Shown piece by piece: positions 1 through 9,411 of a stretch of DNA of 64,000 nucleotides (the first letter of the stretch is position 1; the number at the start of each line of letters is the position of its first letter). Below the pieces are notes generated by a model. It did not search any database and was not told the DNA's origin. It saw only the letters and a program-made list of their open reading frames with translations. The position numbers were made by a program, and so were the translations under genes. The stretch lies in NCBI GenBank assembly GCA_025210735.1, contig JAOARD010000027.1, positions 59,785 through 123,784 of the forward strand. Reading direction: 5' to 3'. This DNA comes from Bacteroidales bacterium. GTDB lineage: Bacteria > Bacteroidota > Bacteroidia > Bacteroidales > UBA6680.

Positions 1-1
1 A

Positions 2-601
2 AAAGAGATAAAATTTAACAGGAAAATAGAAAACAATCTGACACAAAAGAGTATAGAGATTAATATTGTTGGGAACTCATATAATCTTAATATTATTAAA
101 TCTGAAGATAGTATAGTTTACCTAAAATTAACTGATAATAACAAACAAAAAACGCTTATCGAGAGGCTGTTTGTTTCTAAATATAAAAATACGGACTTTA
201 ATATATATACTTATGGATCAATTTGTGGTGTTGTAGGAATTCCTCCAAAAAAATGTATGGAGATGCTTAATCTGGTAAAAAATAGAAAATATAAGGAGTT
301 AGTTAATTGGTTACAATCTATAAATCCTGAGATATCCATATACGGGTATATTGGGATAGAATTTCTAAAACTGAAAGGATGTAGTATTACAGAAATTGAA
401 TTGGAACGAATGAAAACTCTTAGAAAGTCTGATATGGAGATATATACTTGTCGTGGCTGTGCTTTTGATACTCTTAAATCATCAAAAAACATATTGACAG
501 ATGATAATTTAAAACAACTATATAATGTATTTGTACAATGTGGCTATTTGCATAAAACAATTACACAATCCATTAAGTTAGAACCTATAATTATTAGATG
601 A
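2..601 (+). CDS. Hypothetical protein, 5' end outside the window
   Basis: The reading frame is open from base 2 to a TGA at 599-601 (199 codons), so the true start lies upstream of the window. The first in-window ATG (257) falls mid-frame and there is no reason to prefer it. The visible part is Lys/Asn/Ile-rich and soluble-looking, with no signal peptide or membrane segment in view. A pair of cysteines (Cys-Arg-Gly-Cys) sits in the C-terminal third. I do not recognise the family. The next gene starts 132 bases downstream on the same strand, probably with its own promoter. Confidence 0.6.
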   Translation, partial: KEIKFNRKIENNLTQKSIEINIVGNSYNLNIIKSEDSIVYLKLTDNNKQKTLIERLFVSKYKNTDFNIYTYGSICGVVGIPPKKCMEMLNLVKNRKYKELVNWLQSINPEISIYGYIGIEFLKLKGCSITEIELERMKTLRKSDMEIYTCRGCAFDTLKSSKNILTDDNLKQLYNVFVQCGYLHKTITQSIKLEPIIIR

Positions 602-676
602 TATTATTGACAAATTAAAACAGTTGAATATTAGGTGCTTATTTGTGAATGTCATGTAAATGTCGTGTTTTTGTAG

Positions 677-708
677 TTGGAAAGTTACCCTAATTAGTCT
701 GACATTTG
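677..708 (+). promoter_or_regulatory. Candidate promoter of the XRE gene
   Basis: TTG at 677-679, a 21-base spacer, then GACATTTG at 701-708. The second box matches 7 of 8 positions of the Bacteroidota -7 motif TAnnTTTG. It lies 25 bases before the ATG at 734. Confidence 0.35.
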
Positions 709-733
709 TATCAAACTGAAAAACTAAAAAGAA

Positions 734-1282
734 ATGGAAACAGGAAAATTGATAAAAGAGTTAAGATTGAAGAGAGGTTTAACTCAGGAAGATTTGGCAG
801 AAAAAACAGAGGTTAGTGTCAGAACAATACAGCGTATAGAGAGTGGAGAGGTTGATCCGCGAGCATATACACTTCAGATGATTGCTAAAGCCCTTGATGT
901 GGATTTTAGTATGTTTGTTGAGGATAATACAGATGATAAAAAGGGCGAGAGAACTGTTGATGATAAAGATTGGTGTGCACTTATTCATTTAACAGGAGTT
1001 GTTCCGTTGATATTTCCAACCTTAATATTGATAAAAAGTGGGAGAAGAAAAAGTAAGGAGATCTCAAACCATTTTAAGGCTGCTATAACTATGCAGTTAT
1101 GCATAATAATTATTTGTCTTATTGGTCTGTGGATATATTGGCGGGTAAATCAGCCAATACCATTTGTAGGAGGGCTGCTTGCTGGTGGTTTAGTATCTGT
1201 TATAAACGCAATATCGGTTATGAATGGTAAACCCTATATTAATCCGTTTATAAAAAATACAGAGATAAAAGGGGAGCAATAG
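734..1282 (+). CDS. XRE-family regulator with C-terminal membrane domain
   Basis: 182 residues. Residues about 5-60 form a classic helix-turn-helix of the XRE/Cro type (GLTQEDLAEKTEVSVRTIQRIE). After a short charged linker, residues about 80-170 contain hydrophobic segments in a DUF4870-like arrangement, including the motif HFKAAITMQL. The protein is therefore predicted to be a DNA-binding domain tethered to the inner membrane, a design common in Bacteroidota. The ATG at 734 has A-rich sequence before it. The neighbours give no clear regulatory target; the next gene is convergent. The family assignment is solid and the regulon is unknown. Confidence 0.8.
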   Translation: METGKLIKELRLKRGLTQEDLAEKTEVSVRTIQRIESGEVDPRAYTLQMIAKALDVDFSMFVEDNTDDKKGERTVDDKDWCALIHLTGVVPLIFPTLILIKSGRRKSKEISNHFKAAITMQLCIIIICLIGLWIYWRVNQPIPFVGGLLAGGLVSVINAISVMNGKPYINPFIKNTEIKGEQ

Positions 1283-1375
1283 GGGTGCCACGACTATCAG
1301 GCTGAATTCCTCAATGTTGTTGGGGAATTTAGTGGACATCAAGAGTCATACTTTGATATTAATAACATGTGTATG

Positions 1376-2494
1376 TTATAGTAACTCCTTTAATTTATCT
1401 AAATCTGGCAGGTATTTTCGATATTTTTCAGGTAACTCTCTGGTGGTTTTATATGTTGCAACACCCATTGCCTTGTTATAGTCTCTAAAGGCAAACTCAA
1501 CTACTTTGTCTTTCTTCTCTTTGCACAAGATTATACCAATTGAAGGATTCTCATTCTCTCTCTTTATATATTCGTCCAGTGCCGAAAGATATAGGTTCAT
1601 TTTACCTGCATATTCCGCTTTAAATTTACCGCCCTTTAGTTCAAACGCAATTAATGATTGTAACCCTCTGTGAAAAAACAAAAGATCAACAAAAAACTCT
1701 TCCTCATCAACTATTAATCTGTACTGATTACCAAGAAATGCAAAATCATTACCTATTGACATTATAAACTTCCTGATATTCTTAACAATTTCTTTTTCAA
1801 GAATCCGTTCGTCATCATCCTCGTCAATATTAATAAAGTCCAGCAGGTATTCACCTTTAAATGTGTCAGTGGCATGTTTTTGAATCTCTTTTGGCAGGGT
1901 TTTATCAAAGTTGTTTATCAGTTTACCTTTTTGTCTGTATAAATTGTTTTCTATGTGATGCTCAAGCAGAACAACACTCCATTGGTTCTCTATAATCTTA
2001 GTAAAGTAGAATAGTCTTTCTGTTATATTTTTACATTTGTTTATCAGTAACAAATGGTGCGTAAAACCTATTTTCAGAAAGATATCCTCTATAAAATTCT
2101 CCATTGATTTAAACTCAGATACAATCAGTTTTTTTAACTTATCTGTTTGTAATCCGGAGGATGTGTGGTATGTAATTCGTTCTGCATTAGCTTCTTTGTC
2201 TATTTCTGCCGTTATCAACGGCAGAATTGGATACTCCTCTGCAAACTGCTGCATCTTCTTTAGATTTCTGTATGAAAAACCTCTTAAACCAGGTAGTTCA
2301 TTCTGCAAATCCTTAGAGATATTCTGAATAATTGAACTACCCCATTTCTCTTGGTTCACCTTATCAGACAGCTTTAAACCAACCCTGTAATAAAGCAATA
2401 ACATTTCTCTGTTTGCCAACGATGCAGCTTTATATCTGCTTTGTAGTATACTATCCTTTAAATCGGAAATCAGCTTTACATATCCTTTCTGCAT
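1376..2494 (-). CDS. DUF1016 / PD-(D/E)XK nuclease family protein (YhcG-like)
   Basis: 372 residues. The N-terminal half (about 10-160) is the DUF1016 N-terminal domain (AANREMLLLYYRVG-type helix, GFSYRNLKKM). The C-terminal half (about 200-360) is a PD-(D/E)XK nuclease fold with Asp270, Glu285 and Lys287 in the expected D-x14-E-x-K spacing. Family members are often stand-alone genes in variable regions and have been proposed to act in DNA restriction or recombination; the substrate is not known. The length is normal for the family and the catalytic residues are intact. It is convergent with the XRE gene and has no operon partner. Confidence 0.85.
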   Translation of the reverse strand: MQKGYVKLISDLKDSILQSRYKAASLANREMLLLYYRVGLKLSDKVNQEKWGSSIIQNISKDLQNELPGLRGFSYRNLKKMQQFAEEYPILPLITAEIDKEANAERITYHTSSGLQTDKLKKLIVSEFKSMENFIEDIFLKIGFTHHLLLINKCKNITERLFYFTKIIENQWSVVLLEHHIENNLYRQKGKLINNFDKTLPKEIQKHATDTFKGEYLLDFINIDEDDDERILEKEIVKNIRKFIMSIGNDFAFLGNQYRLIVDEEEFFVDLLFFHRGLQSLIAFELKGGKFKAEYAGKMNLYLSALDEYIKRENENPSIGIILCKEKKDKVVEFAFRDYNKAMGVATYKTTRELPEKYRKYLPDLDKLKELL

Positions 2495-2668
2495 AACTCA
2501 ACAATATTGGTACTCTATTAAAGTTACAGCTAAATATTTAAGTGTCTTTTGTTAATTCTGCAAAATTGATAAAAGGAGTTTGTAGATAAAAAACAAAACT
2601 TGTATTTAGTTTGAGTAAACTAACTATGCTGTAAATTAGTGAGATATTTCTTATATATATTGGGATGA

Positions 2669-2676
2669 TATGTTTG
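2669..2676 (+). promoter_or_regulatory. Isolated TAnnTTTG motif
   Basis: TATGTTTG matches the -7 consensus exactly, but no -33 TTTG lies at normal spacing. It precedes the hairpin-rich region and could start a transcript that includes it. Confidence 0.2.
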
Positions 2677-2772
2677 TATTTGTCCTGAATATGAACAACA
2701 ATTCATTAAAAGTGTTGTTTCATCAACATTAATTTTTTATACTTGTAACAACATGAACTAATATTTTTTAGA

Positions 2773-2812
2773 CGACAATTTATTGTCGGTTTTATAATCG
2801 CAATTATGCGAT
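2773..2812. promoter_or_regulatory. Two tandem perfect hairpins
   Basis: The first hairpin has arms CGACAA (2773-2778) and TTGTCG (2783-2788) with a 4-base loop TTTA. Eight bases later the second has arms ATCGCA (2797-2802) and TGCGAT (2807-2812) with loop ATTA. Both have 6-bp perfect stems and 4-base loops. Neither is followed by a long T run, so terminator function is not obvious. The strand is undetermined. Confidence 0.5.
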
Positions 2813-2894
2813 ATTTTTAATATTTATAAAGGACGCCAACATATGAAAGACACTACAATATACGCATACAGTAATTCAGACTGATATTGAAGAA

Positions 2895-2951
2895 ACCTTT
2901 GTAAACGGTAAACTATAGTAATATCTGTTGCAGATATTATTCTACAAAGGT
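2895..2951. ncRNA. Candidate structured RNA: nested stems
   Basis: Outer arms ACCTTTGTA (2895-2903) and TACAAAGGT (2943-2951) are perfect 9-bp complements. They enclose a second perfect stem, TAATATCTG (2919-2927) with CAGATATTA (2931-2939), closed by a 3-base loop TTG. One G-T and one A-T pair extend the inner stem. Downstream lie GGCA/TGCC (3014-3028) and ATAACA/TGTTAT (3042-3057) hairpins. All precede the T9SS cadherin gene by 70-230 bases. It could be a leader structure, a small RNA or protein-binding sites; this cannot be settled from one sequence. Confidence 0.4.
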
Positions 2952-3125
2952 GCTCTATTCAGGAAAGTATCATAATACATACAGTAACAATTTGTACATC
3001 ATAAATTTATGAAGGCACTATTTATGCCCGTAAATATTACGATAACATTATTGTTATGTGTTATTCTGTACCCGGAATCTACAAGACTATACACCAACAA
3101 ATAATTAATAAATGCGCTTAAAAGT

Positions 3126-6100
3126 ATGAGAGAGAAAAAAATTACTTTAATATTTATTCTGATAGCTTTTATCGGAAATTCTCTAATAGGTCAGGATATA
3201 ATTTCTGATCTATATCAGGTTAATAAAACTAATAATAATTCTATTGAAAGCCCTGATATGGCAATGCACCCTGATGGTGATTATGTAATTGTATGGAAAT
3301 CGCTTTCACATGATGCTACCAGTTATAATAGATTTCGGTCTGCAATATGGGGAAAGCAGTTTGATGCAAATGGGGTTAAAAAACAAGATGATTACCAGTT
3401 GCCAAGATATTTTATATATGCTGAGGCTTTTAATGGTAATCCTAGTGTGGCTGTTAAAGATAAAAACGAGTTTACAGCATTTTGGGAGACTCACTTTTAT
3501 AGTGGAGTAGAAGCAACTCCAAGCAGAAAAATAGTCAGAAAGCATAATTACGATTTAAATAGTCCTGCTTTGAATAATTATATCCCGAATGACTATGATA
3601 AAAGATTTCAGTTTGTGGAGGATATAAACTGGCATAAAGCAGGCCCATTCAGTTACAGCCCGCAGGTTGATATTACTCCTTATGACGAAAAGAAATTTTC
3701 TAACTATACATATGCATGGGTAAAAGATAGTGAGAACGGACAATCAAATATTTTTGTAAAATACTATGCCGGAAGGGGTGTAGGATTTGGTATTAGTGGA
3801 ACTGTAAACGCTACAGATGATATACAAGGACAGTATAGAAACCCAAGAATTCTTAAATATGGCGATCTGGGGACTTTGAATTTTATTCTTGTTTTTGAGA
3901 AACATGTTAATAATAAGTGGGAGTTGCATGCAAGAAGATACAGTTATAGTACTGCTGATGATAAATTTAACAGAGGAGATGAACTTGTGGTTGCAACTCA
4001 AACCTATGGAATTTCAAAATACTCAGCATCAGTAAGAAAAACAGGTGAATTTGCCGTGGTTTGGTCTGAACAACAGGATGAAAATAACTCTGTAATTTAT
4101 ACAAAAATTTATGATGTTAATGACAATCCTACAAATAAAAAGAGTGTACACAATGCTAATGGATGCAGAAATATTAATCCATCTGTTACAGTAAATGCTT
4201 CAGGTAATTTTTTATATGTATGGGAAAAGCTAACAGATCAAAAGGCTAAGAAAAATAAGTACAATGAAGAGCTTAAAACAACCAATATTTTTGTACGTGA
4301 AATTACTGTTGGCGGAGCAAAGGTTTCCGGCAAACAGAGAGTTATCTTTGGAAGATATAGTGAGTACAATTCAACTGTTTCAAGTGCAAATCCAATTATA
4401 AAAGCCGATAAACACGGAAACTATGTTGTGTGTTGGGAAGATGATGGTAATGTATATGCTAAACAGGTTAAAACAGGATCAAAAGACGCTCCTGAACACT
4501 TATTAATATCAAACAGTGAGGTTAAAGAGAATATAAAGACTGAAGAAACAATAGCACAGTTCCTGACCATTGGTGAGAATATATATGATGATTATACCTA
4601 TAGCTTAGTTGATGGAGATGGGGACGAAAATAATGATCTGTTTCAGATAGGAGGTAATAAGCTGAGGCTAAAGGCTGGTAAAAATCTTGATTTCGAGACT
4701 AAGACGAATTATAAAATCAGAGTAAAATCTGCTGAAAATGTAGAGAACGGTAATGCTATAGAGAAGAGTTTTGAGATTACTGTTTCTAATGTTAATGAAG
4801 CACCTACAGATATTACGCTAAGTTCAAACTCTATTGCCGAGAATAGTAAAGATAAGATAGTAGCAACAGCTTTGGGTGCAGATCCTGATAGTAAGAGGTT
4901 GATTTATGCATTGGTTCAGGGTGATGGTGATGATGATAATGGAGCTTTTGTTGTTGAAAATAATATTCTGAAAGTAGCTAATGGTACAGTGCTTAATTCG
5001 CAAATAAAGAATCAGTATAAAATAAGAGTTGGAGTTTCTGATGCACCCTTTAATCCAAATTATGCTTTCTCAACAGGTCCTTTTGGAGGAAGAGAGAAGA
5101 TTGAGCGTGAAGGAAAATATTTTTTCTTTGAAAAAGAGTTTATTATTGATATCACTAAAGCTATTGATCCCTCGGTTATACTTTTGTCAAACAATAGTAT
5201 AGAAGAAAATTCTGCAAACAAAAATATAGGAGACCTTACTGCCGATGTTAACAACAATGGCTTATATACATTTACTATTGTTAATGGAGAAGGTGATAAG
5301 GATAATGTTTACTTTGTTATTGAAGGAACAACATTGAAATTTAAAGACGAAGTAGTGTTAAACTATGAGGATAAAGATAATTATCATGTAAGAGTTGCTG
5401 TAGGAGATGCAGATAATGTTTATGTAGAAAAATCTTTTGTGATTAATCTGAAAGATGTAAACGAAACCCCAACAGATATTCAGCTTAGTAATAATGAGGT
5501 TGAAGAGAATTCTACTGAAAAGCTAATTGGGCAGTTAAGTAATAACGATCCTGAGAATGATGATTTAATCTATACATTAGTCAGTGGTGAAGGGGATAAT
5601 GATAATGTTTCCTTTGAACTGGATGGCACGAACTTAAAATTTAAGGATGGAATTAAATTAGATTATGAAGATAAGAAGGTATATAAATTAAGAGTCGCTG
5701 TAGGAGCAGGAGGGAATATTTACCTTGAAAAAGCTCTTGAAGTTCGTGTGAAGAATGTAAATGAGCCACCTACAGATATTGCACTTTTCGGAGATAAACA
5801 ACTGAATGAAAACAGTGCAAAAGGAACTGTTATTGGCAAATTTAGTGCTGTTGACGTAGATGCAGCTGATAATTTTACATATACAGTAGTATCTGTATTA
5901 GATAAGGACGGTACTTCAGTAGTGTCAGCGTCAGACTATTTTGCAATTGAAGGTGCAGATAACAGAAGTCTTGTTTCAGCAAAGGAGTTTGACTATGAGA
6001 TAAATAGTGAATTTACAGTTATTGTACGTGTTTCTGATAATGCCGGAGCAGAGTTCACAAAGAATTTTGTAATAAGCATAGTTAATGTAAATGAGAAGCC

Positions 6101-6692
6101 AACAGCTATAGAGTTATCCGGTAGTCATAATATTGATGAGAATCTGCCTTCAGGAACAGTTGTAGGTGATTTATCTGCTACCGATCCGGATAGTAACGAA
6201 TCTTTTACATTTACAATAAGTGCGGTAAAGAGTAGTAATGGTAGTAATATGGCAGCTCCAACTGACTATTTTAATATTGGAGGGAGTGATAAAAACAGAC
6301 TTGTTACCTCAAAACAATTTGATTACGAAGAGAATGATAAATATACTGTTACTATTATTGCGGCAGACAGAGGTGGTTTGTTAATTAGTAAGAGTTTTGT
6401 TATTGATATTAATGATGTTAAAGAGAAGGTAGTCTCTGATATTAAGAGTTACGCTTCTGATATTGTTCTGTATCCTAATCCTTTTTCAGATTACCTGAAC
6501 ATTAAAACTTCAGGTTCATACAGTGGTGATATTGTATATCAGATAACTAACATATCGGGTAAACTGATCTCATCAGGAATTCTTGTGTATGGCGATTTTA
6601 CAATAGATACACACAATATGTTAAGCGGGGTTTATCTGCTAAAGATTTCTGTAAACAATGAAACTGTTGTTTATAGAGTAGTTAAGAAGTAA
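3126..6692 (+). CDS. Cadherin-repeat T9SS-secreted surface protein
   Basis: 1188 residues. Residues 1-23 are a signal peptide ending Leu-Ile-Gly-Gln. Residues about 25-470 carry recurring short motifs around a Trp (YVIVWKS, FAVVWSEQ, FLYVWEK, YVVCWED) that suggest a beta-propeller. From about 470 to 1080 there are six cadherin-like repeats, each opening with a pattern such as LSNNSIEEN and ending with a Val-Asn-Glu-x-Pro-Thr-(D/A)-I joint. Residues about 1105-1188 are a T9SS type A sorting domain (IVLYPNPFSDYLNI, ending VVYRVVKK). It is expected to be exported by Sec and the type IX system and then anchored or released at the surface, with Ca-dependent cadherin folds acting in adhesion. Its ligand is unknown. 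A hairpin-rich region lies upstream and a terminator downstream. Confidence 0.9.
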   Translation: MREKKITLIFILIAFIGNSLIGQDIISDLYQVNKTNNNSIESPDMAMHPDGDYVIVWKSLSHDATSYNRFRSAIWGKQFDANGVKKQDDYQLPRYFIYAEAFNGNPSVAVKDKNEFTAFWETHFYSGVEATPSRKIVRKHNYDLNSPALNNYIPNDYDKRFQFVEDINWHKAGPFSYSPQVDITPYDEKKFSNYTYAWVKDSENGQSNIFVKYYAGRGVGFGISGTVNATDDIQGQYRNPRILKYGDLGTLNFILVFEKHVNNKWELHARRYSYSTADDKFNRGDELVVATQTYGISKYSASVRKTGEFAVVWSEQQDENNSVIYTKIYDVNDNPTNKKSVHNANGCRNINPSVTVNASGNFLYVWEKLTDQKAKKNKYNEELKTTNIFVREITVGGAKVSGKQRVIFGRYSEYNSTVSSANPIIKADKHGNYVVCWEDDGNVYAKQVKTGSKDAPEHLLISNSEVKENIKTEETIAQFLTIGENIYDDYTYSLVDGDGDENNDLFQIGGNKLRLKAGKNLDFETKTNYKIRVKSAENVENGNAIEKSFEITVSNVNEAPTDITLSSNSIAENSKDKIVATALGADPDSKRLIYALVQGDGDDDNGAFVVENNILKVANGTVLNSQIKNQYKIRVGVSDAPFNPNYAFSTGPFGGREKIEREGKYFFFEKEFIIDITKAIDPSVILLSNNSIEENSANKNIGDLTADVNNNGLYTFTIVNGEGDKDNVYFVIEGTTLKFKDEVVLNYEDKDNYHVRVAVGDADNVYVEKSFVINLKDVNETPTDIQLSNNEVEENSTEKLIGQLSNNDPENDDLIYTLVSGEGDNDNVSFELDGTNLKFKDGIKLDYEDKKVYKLRVAVGAGGNIYLEKALEVRVKNVNEPPTDIALFGDKQLNENSAKGTVIGKFSAVDVDAADNFTYTVVSVLDKDGTSVVSASDYFAIEGADNRSLVSAKEFDYEINSEFTVIVRVSDNAGAEFTKNFVISIVNVNEKPTAIELSGSHNIDENLPSGTVVGDLSATDPDSNESFTFTISAVKSSNGSNMAAPTDYFNIGGSDKNRLVTSKQFDYEENDKYTVTIIAADRGGLLISKSFVIDINDVKEKVVSDIKSYASDIVLYPNPFSDYLNIKTSGSYSGDIVYQITNISGKLISSGILVYGDFTIDTHNMLSGVYLLKISVNNETVVYRVVKK

Positions 6693-6709
6693 TTAGTTTA
6701 AATTAAATA

Positions 6710-6751
6710 AATCCTCTGTTCTGATTAGGTATCAGGCAGAGGATTATTTTT
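6710..6751 (+). terminator. Rho-independent terminator
   Basis: Perfect 9-bp stem AATCCTCTG (6710-6718) / CAGAGGATT (6737-6745), then ATTTTT. It lies 17 bases after the stop of the cadherin gene. Confidence 0.85.
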
Positions 6752-6937
6752 GCAAATCTATATTCTGATTAGTAGACAATCAGAATAGATCTTACTTTAT
6801 CACACCTCTGAAAGAGTATATAGTAGTTTAACTATTGAGAATATGTTAAAAATGTAAATAAAAGATATTCAGTGTGAAATAATATCTATATCTTTAAACG
6901 AACATAACTAACGTTTTACTTACCAAATGTATTCGAA

Positions 6938-8086
6938 ATGGAACATATATTAAATTATCTTGAAAAATCTCCGGATTCAATATTTGTTATATTTATAATA
7001 CTGGGGATAATACTGCTGATAGTATCAATAATAAAAGGAGGTGTAAATATTGGCAAATTAAAGATACCAAAGCTAAAAACACCACAATCTGTTATGCTTA
7101 GTGTGTTAAGTCTATTAATGATTGTTATTCCATCGTATATGTTAATTAATAAGTATCATAATAATCATAACCCTGTAGCATTAGATGACCATAAAAACTG
7201 TAATATTAATGAGAAGATATGTATTGATGTGTTAGATAATGATTTTGACAGCGACTCTGACAATCTTATTGTATCGGTTATTGGATATCCGGAAAATGGT
7301 AATATAAGTCTTGCTGAAAAAAAGATTGAGTATACCACTACAAAATGTTGTAAAGATACGGTTGTGTATCAGATTATTGATGGTAGAGGAGGGTGTGATA
7401 CGGCAAAAGTTTATATTACAGTTAATCCTGTTTATCAGACTGTAAAAGGTAAAATTACAGATATATATGGTAAGTGTTTATCCGGAAAATATAAGACAGA
7501 TATATGCAACATGATTTATAACGATATGTCTAAATGCATTATTGCAGATAACGAAGGAGTGTTTGAGATAAAAACTGATAAAGAGAATAGTAGTTGCCAG
7601 ATAAGTATAAATGAGAAACATATTGATATGTTCTGGACTAAAAATAAAAAATTGCAAACACTACTCTATAATCCTATTGATTCTGTTCAGATTACCTTCT
7701 GTAAAGGTTACGACAGGCAAAACAAGAAACCAATTGGTGTATATGCTAATAAATTTAATATCAAATTTACTGATATGGAGGAAATTATTGCAGATGGGGA
7801 TGTAAGCAGTAACACAAAATACAGAAGATTATATTGTGAACTAAAGTTATTTGGAACAAATAAGTCTGAGTACTCAAGAAAAAACAGAAAACGTGTTTTA
7901 CAATGCAAATTTGTTAGTAAAGGTGAAGACGGATTTGAATATAATCCGATATCTATAAATGTAGGAACAAGCTCAAAAGGATGGCGAACCAACCTGAATA
8001 AAAAATTGCTAAAAGGTTATTATGAACTTCAGTTGCTTACAAAAACAGGAGATGTTCTTGAGTATTTTGAGTTTGAGATTAAGTAA
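6938..8086 (+). CDS. Membrane-anchored Ig-like domain protein of unknown function
   Basis: 382 residues with two hydrophobic segments (about 15-35 and 53-70). A tandem Ig/cadherin-like domain follows at about 78-167 (NPVALDDHKN, IDVLDNDFDSDSDNL, the VCBS/Big_9 type). Then comes a segment resembling a carboxypeptidase-regulatory-like fold (about 170-235) and an unrecognised C-terminal region rich in Lys, Tyr and Cys. I do not know the function. The gene follows the cadherin gene after a terminator and precedes the AbiC-like gene by 84 bases, so it may share a transcript with the latter. Confidence 0.65.
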   Translation: MEHILNYLEKSPDSIFVIFIILGIILLIVSIIKGGVNIGKLKIPKLKTPQSVMLSVLSLLMIVIPSYMLINKYHNNHNPVALDDHKNCNINEKICIDVLDNDFDSDSDNLIVSVIGYPENGNISLAEKKIEYTTTKCCKDTVVYQIIDGRGGCDTAKVYITVNPVYQTVKGKITDIYGKCLSGKYKTDICNMIYNDMSKCIIADNEGVFEIKTDKENSSCQISINEKHIDMFWTKNKKLQTLLYNPIDSVQITFCKGYDRQNKKPIGVYANKFNIKFTDMEEIIADGDVSSNTKYRRLYCELKLFGTNKSEYSRKNRKRVLQCKFVSKGEDGFEYNPISINVGTSSKGWRTNLNKKLLKGYYELQLLTKTGDVLEYFEFEIK

Positions 8087-8140
8087 GAGATGTTTTGAAT
8101 TTGTAATTCAACTGTTTACGATATAAACAAATGCCTCAGA

Positions 8141-8167
8141 ACAATATTTTTTAACGTAAAATATTGT
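8141..8167 (+). promoter_or_regulatory. 10-bp perfect stem-loop abutting the start codon
   Basis: Arms ACAATATTTT (8141-8150) and AAAATATTGT (8158-8167), loop TTAACGT. The structure ends 3 bases before the ATG at 8171, where a ribosome would bind. It could be a translational switch, an operator, or a weak terminator for the preceding gene. Confidence 0.5.
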
Positions 8168-8170
8168 GTA

Positions 8171-9361
8171 ATGAGAAATTATGACATAGAGAAGCGGATT
8201 GTATATGTAGTTGCAGCGGTTGTTGTATTATTACTGTTAGGACTATTATTTATGCTCTATTACGGCAAATGTATTGAAGTTAACGATTGGGGCGATTTTG
8301 CTACCCTTATCGGATCAACACTATTGGCAATTACCTTATTGTTTCAGGTTCGTACATCAAGAAAACAGCAGGTAGAGGCAAAATTTTTTGAGATGGTAAG
8401 GTATTATCGTAATAATATAGAGGAGATGCGTATGAAAAACCCTTTCTTCTACACCAAAGATAATGAGAACATTGAGGAAGAGTATGTTGAAGGTAGAATG
8501 GTGATAAAGCTAATCTTTGAACAGTATAAAGTAGCCAGAAGATTAATTTGTAATCTTGAAATAGGAAATAATAATTGTGCTGTTTGTGATATAATAAAAT
8601 ACATAATTAAAGATTATAAAGATGCTAAATGGGTTAAGAATTTTAATCCAGAAATTTGGAACAGGAAATTTGTATTAAATGATGTTGCTTATCTTATTGT
8701 GTATTGGGGTGTAAGAAATAGTAGCGATACTGAATTGGAGAGGCAGTTGAGGAATATGCTTACAAAGCAACAAGTTAAAGGTGTATTAGCAGTTCTTAGA
8801 GGGCTAGAGATTGTGAAAACACATGGTTTTAAGGATAAGTACTATGTAATATTACGAAAGGAACTGGAAGGTCTTTCATTGTCAGGTATTAATGCTGAAG
8901 ATAAATCTAATAAAAAGAAGAAAGCAGAGAATGTAAAAGATCCATTAACAGATCTTATAAAAGGTGACGGCGAACAAGGTAAGGATCAGAATAATATATT
9001 ATCATCTAATAATGGTGTGCATAATTTCTTTTTTGAGGGAAATCAATATTATTTAGGTCATTTTTTCAGGCATCTGTACGCTGCTGTAGAATATATTGAT
9101 AATCAACCATTCTGGTTATTTATGCGTAAGGATAAGTATCATTATATTAAAATGCTGACAGCTCAAATGTCTAATTATGAGCAGGCAATGTTGTTCATTG
9201 ATTCTTTAACACAATTGGGCAGAAATATGGATTATAGCCGTATGCATGATATGAAGTTAATAACAAAATACTCAATGATAAAAGCTCTTCCAGAGAGTTT
9301 TATACCTGATTTCGAGCCACAATACTACTATCCGGCTATAAAATATGATTGGAAGGTTTAG
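8171..9361 (+). CDS. Putative phage abortive infection protein (AbiC-like)
   Basis: 396 residues. Two N-terminal transmembrane helices (about 10-32 and 40-58) are followed by the charged stretch FQVRTSRKQQVEAKFFEMVR. The C-terminal part carries the family signature: FFRHLYAAVEYID, then a helix with LTAQMSNYEQAMLFIDSLTQLG, as in the putative AbiC family (PF16872). Known members of the abortive infection class halt growth of phage-infected cells at the membrane; the mechanism for this family is unclear. A Lys-rich insertion at about 250-275 looks variable. A strong hairpin sits directly before the start. The assignment rests on motif memory and was not searched. Confidence 0.7.
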   Translation: MRNYDIEKRIVYVVAAVVVLLLLGLLFMLYYGKCIEVNDWGDFATLIGSTLLAITLLFQVRTSRKQQVEAKFFEMVRYYRNNIEEMRMKNPFFYTKDNENIEEEYVEGRMVIKLIFEQYKVARRLICNLEIGNNNCAVCDIIKYIIKDYKDAKWVKNFNPEIWNRKFVLNDVAYLIVYWGVRNSSDTELERQLRNMLTKQQVKGVLAVLRGLEIVKTHGFKDKYYVILRKELEGLSLSGINAEDKSNKKKKAENVKDPLTDLIKGDGEQGKDQNNILSSNNGVHNFFFEGNQYYLGHFFRHLYAAVEYIDNQPFWLFMRKDKYHYIKMLTAQMSNYEQAMLFIDSLTQLGRNMDYSRMHDMKLITKYSMIKALPESFIPDFEPQYYYPAIKYDWKV

Positions 9362-9371
9362 AGTATTAATA

Positions 9372-9407
9372 ATTCAGCAATACAGCTAACCTGCTGTATT
9401 GCTGAAT
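9372..9407. terminator. Bidirectional terminator hairpin between convergent genes
   Basis: Perfect 15-bp stem, arms 9372-9386 and 9393-9407, loop TAACCT. It lies between the stop at 9361 (+) and the stop at 9412 (-). The T run is short on both sides. Confidence 0.75.
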
Positions 9408-9411
9408 GTAA

